NCBI RefSeq assembly: GCF_001046895.1
Contig: NZ_CAQI01000032.1
Coordinates: 1 to 64,000 of the forward strand
Direction: 5' to 3'
From: Pseudarthrobacter siccitolerans
Lineage (GTDB): Bacteria; Actinomycetota; Actinomycetes; Actinomycetales; Micrococcaceae
Length of the DNA: 64,000 nt
The position numbers and the translations under genes were made by a program. Shown here one piece after another: positions 62,474 to 64,000 of this stretch. The first letter of the stretch is position 1. Each line of letters begins with the position of its first letter. The notes under the pieces were generated by a model. The model saw only the letters and a program-made list of their open reading frames with translations, ran no database searches and was not told the origin of the DNA.

Positions 62474-64000
62474 TCAGTTCGCCACATCCAGCTGCAGGTC
62501 TTGGGCGGTTTTTGGGCGTTCTCGATCGAGAGGCCCGGGATTTCCGTTACGCCGGGTGCTGATGATGATCGCGGCGGTAATGGCCAGCGACGCTGCCGCG
62601 ACGGACCACATAATGCTGCCGCCCATTTCCGCGGCTGCAGCGGGTGAAAGCCCCCAGGGTTTGCCCACGGCGGTAAACCAGGGCACTTCCATGGACGGTG
62701 CCTGCTCGGTGAGCTTCCATCCGCCGAAGGCGTAGAGTGCGGCTGTTCCAGCCAGGGCAAGCAGCCGCCCGTATGTTGTGCTGGTGCCGGAGTCCCGTAT
62801 CCCGGTGAGTGCGGCGGTGGTGAGGCAGCCGCTCAAAAGGGCGAGCAGGGTCATGGCGCTGTAGCCGACTTGTCCCACGGCTGCCCATTCCAGGAGCGGG
62901 GAGTAGTAGATGGCGAAGAGGGACGCAGCAAGAATGAAGATGGTCAGGACCGGATCTTTGCGCAGCATTGCCAGCGCCGGTTGCGCATACCGGTCCACGA
63001 ACTCTTTGATCCCTGTGCTGCCGTCTGTCCTGGCCCTGGCTGCGAGTTGGGCCAGGGTCAGCGGGGCCGCCGGAACCAGTAACAGCGGGACGACGGCGGT
63101 GAGCATCATCTGGGTCAAAACGTGGGCGTTGAACAGGTAACCCTGGTAGAGGTGCACGCCGCCGTTCGTAACCATCAACAGGACGGCCACCCCCGCCAGC
63201 CACAGCACGGTCCGGTACAGCGGCCAGCTCCTGCCGGTTACGTGCAGCCGCCGTACTCCGGCCAGATAGGCAAAGACCGCGAAACCGCAGGCCAGGCTCC
63301 ACAACGGATCAGGCGCCCACGCGGTGGTGAATTCCCACAGGCCGGGCTCCGGCAGCTCGGAAACAAATTCCTGTGCGCCCACTTTCCGGACAGCCCCGGC
63401 ACCTGTGCCGGCCGGCGTCTCCGTTCGCGCAAGGGCCGCGGCCATTCCGGAAGCGGCACCCATAACTGCCAGCTCGGCCACGGCGAGAGCGCCGAACTGC
63501 CTGCCGCCGCGGCCGGGGATCTTTTCCATGCGGTTGATCGACCAACGCCGGTGCAGGGCGCCGAACACGCCGAGAATGACGAATACTCCGGCCTTGGCCA
63601 GGACGATGATGCCGTAGGGGCTGAGCAGTGCTTCAACAGTACTGACTCTCACCAGGGCGCCCAGGACTCCGGTGACCGCAAGGGAGATGAAGCAGATCAA
63701 CGCGAGCGTCGAGTACCGCCTTACCGTCACCACCAACTGGTCATGAGGCAGCACGCGCCGCAGCACCAGCAGCACCAGCAGGCCACCCACCCAGACCGCG
63801 GCGGCAGCCGCGTGCACGAAGATTGCGGTGGTGCTGTCCGCGTGATCGGTGCCTCCGGCCGCATGGGATTTCATAACAAGCGGCAGCAGGCCAACGAAAG
63901 CGGCAACGGCTGTGCCGGCCAACAAGCGGGGGCTGCGCAACCGGAAACAGGAGGCTGCCACCGCTCCGGCAATCAGAGTGGTCAAAGCGCCGGCGCGGCC
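62474..64000 (-). CDS. copD: CopD/CtaG-type copper membrane protein, cut by the window edge
   Basis: The frame is open to the right edge, so the real start is probably outside; only 503 residues from an internal TTG are seen. It has about ten to twelve helices. The first half matches CopD (FVHAAAAAVWVGGLLVLL, LAKAGVFVILGVFGALHR), the second half matches CtaG-like caa3 assembly proteins (FAYLAGVRRL, NGGVHLYQGYLFNAHVLTQMM). Fused CopD-CtaG proteins import copper and may help load cytochrome oxidase. Confidence 0.88.
   Translation of the reverse strand, partial: GRAGALTTLIAGAVAASCFRLRSPRLLAGTAVAAFVGLLPLVMKSHAAGGTDHADSTTAIFVHAAAAAVWVGGLLVLLVLRRVLPHDQLVVTVRRYSTLALICFISLAVTGVLGALVRVSTVEALLSPYGIIVLAKAGVFVILGVFGALHRRWSINRMEKIPGRGGRQFGALAVAELAVMGAASGMAAALARTETPAGTGAGAVRKVGAQEFVSELPEPGLWEFTTAWAPDPLWSLACGFAVFAYLAGVRRLHVTGRSWPLYRTVLWLAGVAVLLMVTNGGVHLYQGYLFNAHVLTQMMLTAVVPLLLVPAAPLTLAQLAARARTDGSTGIKEFVDRYAQPALAMLRKDPVLTIFILAASLFAIYYSPLLEWAAVGQVGYSAMTLLALLSGCLTTAALTGIRDSGTSTTYGRLLALAGTAALYAFGGWKLTEQAPSMEVPWFTAVGKPWGLSPAAAAEMGGSIMWSVAAASLAITAAIIISTRRNGNPGPLDRERPKTAQDLQLDVAN

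Overview
The window is high-GC DNA with GTG and TTG starts, strong AGGAG-type ribosome sites and tightly overlapping genes. The gene set (branched-chain keto-acid dehydrogenase E1/E2, CsbD-like protein, paired DUF21/CBS proteins, CopC/YcnI/CopD copper proteins, DtxR/IdeR-type iron box) points to an actinobacterium. An Arthrobacter-like member of the Micrococcaceae is the best guess, but there is no rRNA or other marker to fix the genus. No tRNA, rRNA, CRISPR array or intact insertion sequence was recognised.

Layout. 0-4.4 kb holds a gene tail, a DUF2334 deacetylase-like protein, an ArsR regulator whose DNA-reading helix is scrambled by two compensating frameshifts, and an orphan membrane protein. 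4.4-20.9 kb is the most unusual part. A VirD4/TraG-like ATPase gene diverges from a long one-way array: GrpE-like protein, Hsp70, coiled-coil/FN3 protein, zinc-ribbon GTPase, GAP1-like protein, membrane-anchored zinc-ribbon GTPase, 69-residue membrane protein, second Hsp70, von Willebrand A protein, DedA protein and a glutamine-amidotransferase-fold protein. A convergent ParB-like gene closes it. The genes overlap or nearly touch, so they probably work as one machine: two lidless Hsp70s with their own exchange factor, two GTPases with a partner, and a membrane end. Parts resemble the double-GTPase/GAP1 families predicted to act in bacterial conflict, but the whole assembly is not one I can name.

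21.2-25.1 kb is a branched-chain keto-acid dehydrogenase operon (E1 alpha, E1 beta, E2). 25.4-35.8 kb is an island of hydrolases without visible signal peptides: a lipase-like protein, a subtilase with a possible free propeptide-like inhibitor, a trypsin-like protease fused to a DNA/RNA nuclease, and a matrixin protease with a cysteine switch and a seven-repeat PLL-like lectin propeller. A membrane protein, a lipoprotein and a BTAD regulator precede it. 36-46.8 kb carries two MBL-fold hydrolases, two small secreted proteins, a frameshifted galactose-oxidase-like gene with four discoidin domains, an AraC regulator, a CBS protein and an SGNH hydrolase. 46.9-49.3 kb is a tandem pair of beta-lactamase-fold lipoproteins; the first has lost all its catalytic motifs.

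49.3-64 kb holds an adenylation-carrier-acyltransferase enzyme under an iron box, a copper/ArsR/MFS block, CsbD and a small membrane protein, two DUF21/CBS proteins, a tandem pair of probable small RNAs with matching promoters and terminators, a CAP-domain secreted protein, and YcnI plus CopD/CtaG at the right edge. A dispersed palindromic repeat (core GTACGACGGCGGC) occurs at several intergenic sites.
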